From NCBI GenBank assembly GCA_023134935.1, contig JAGLUD010000077.1, forward strand, positions 1-5,588: 5,588 nt of DNA, given 5' to 3'. Shown one piece after another: positions 5,390-5,588 of this stretch. The notes under the pieces were generated by a model. That model saw only the letters and a program-made list of their open reading frames with translations. It did no database searches and had not been told where the DNA came from. The stretch is from Paracoccaceae bacterium (GTDB lineage Bacteria; Pseudomonadota; Alphaproteobacteria; Rhodobacterales; Rhodobacteraceae). The translations under genes and the position numbers were made by a program. How positions within the stretch are numbered: position 1 is the stretch's first letter; each line of letters opens with the position of its first letter.

Positions 5390-5406
5390 GAAGCCTCTCG
5401 ATGCGG

Positions 5407-5588
5407 TTAGATGTCCTTGCGGTTCACATTCGCATCGGAAAGGTTGGTAGGCAAGATGCGTAGGAACTTCATTCCCAGACCAGTTATGAGAAGTGTTACC
5501 GCGATACCACCACCGCCCAAAGCCCATTCATAAATGCTTGGCGTATATTGGCTGATCGCGCCATCACCAAAGTTGCTGGTAACCTCGA
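5407..5588 (-). CDS. dsrP: DsrP, NrfD-family membrane subunit (C-terminal end only)
   Basis: Only the last 59 codons and the TAA stop are in the window; the gene continues beyond the right edge. The readable part includes ISQYTPSIYEWALGGGGIA, then a membrane helix (about VTLLITGLGMKFLRIL), then a polar tail ending NVNRKDI. This pattern, YTPS.YEW followed by a glycine-rich final helix, fits the C-terminus of NrfD/PsrC-type quinone-interacting proteins, and DsrP in particular, a subunit of the DsrMKJOP complex. The order dsrP then dsrN is that of dsr operons in sulfur oxidisers, so each call supports the other. The gap to dsrN is about 82 bp. Other NrfD relatives (HybB, PsrC) remain possible from this fragment alone. 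Confidence 0.7.
   Translation of the reverse strand, partial: EVTSNFGDGAISQYTPSIYEWALGGGGIAVTLLITGLGMKFLRILPTNLSDANVNRKDI

Noticed and set aside
1..5588. CRISPR arrays, insertion sequences, tRNA or rRNA genes
   Set aside because: No regularly spaced repeats, transposase-like frames, terminal inverted repeats or tRNA/rRNA-like sequences were seen.

Overview
The window looks like part of the sulfur-oxidation gene region of a proteobacterium that uses the reverse-acting Dsr pathway. The evidence is a dsrP-dsrN pair (end of a dsr operon), a dsrE2-tusA pair (cytoplasmic sulfur-carrier proteins), a YeeE/YedE-type sulfur-compound transporter, and an ArsR-family regulator with the two-cysteine spacing of persulfide sensors (SqrR/BigR type). 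Base composition is mid-range and the Mrp sequence has an alphaproteobacterial flavour, but I cannot fix the taxon from this window.

Layout, left to right. Positions 1-33 may hold the last codons of a gene entering from the left, ending in a Gly/Cys-rich tail; this is weak. A regulatory stretch follows, with a 10-bp direct repeat, a sigma70-like promoter and a perfect palindrome over the -10 box. It leads into mrp (241-1338, +), an Fe-S carrier ATPase. mrp converges on yedE (1376-2482, -) with a GC-rich hairpin between them. Upstream of yedE is a 32-bp near-perfect palindrome, then the ArsR-family gene (2617-2946, -). A divergent promoter region (2947-3140) separates the regulator from dsrE2 (3141-3647, +) and tusA (3685-3909, +), which end at a strong intrinsic terminator. 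That terminator overlaps the stop codon of dsrN, which is read from the opposite strand (3945-5324, -). The 3' end of dsrP (5407 to the right edge, -) lies upstream of dsrN.

How the parts may work together (inference): the transporter brings in thiosulfate or a similar sulfur compound, TusA and DsrE2 relay persulfide sulfur in the cytoplasm towards Dsr, DsrN amidates the siroheme of DsrAB, DsrP belongs to the membrane electron-transfer complex, and Mrp could supply Fe-S clusters to this cluster-rich pathway. Operator-like AT palindromes sharing the core ATATT-N-TAATAT or its half-sites occur before mrp, before yedE and over the regulator's own promoter. This suggests one persulfide-responsive repressor controlling transport, sulfur relay and Fe-S assembly. 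That candidate regulon, including mrp, is the most interesting feature here; the individual families are all known.
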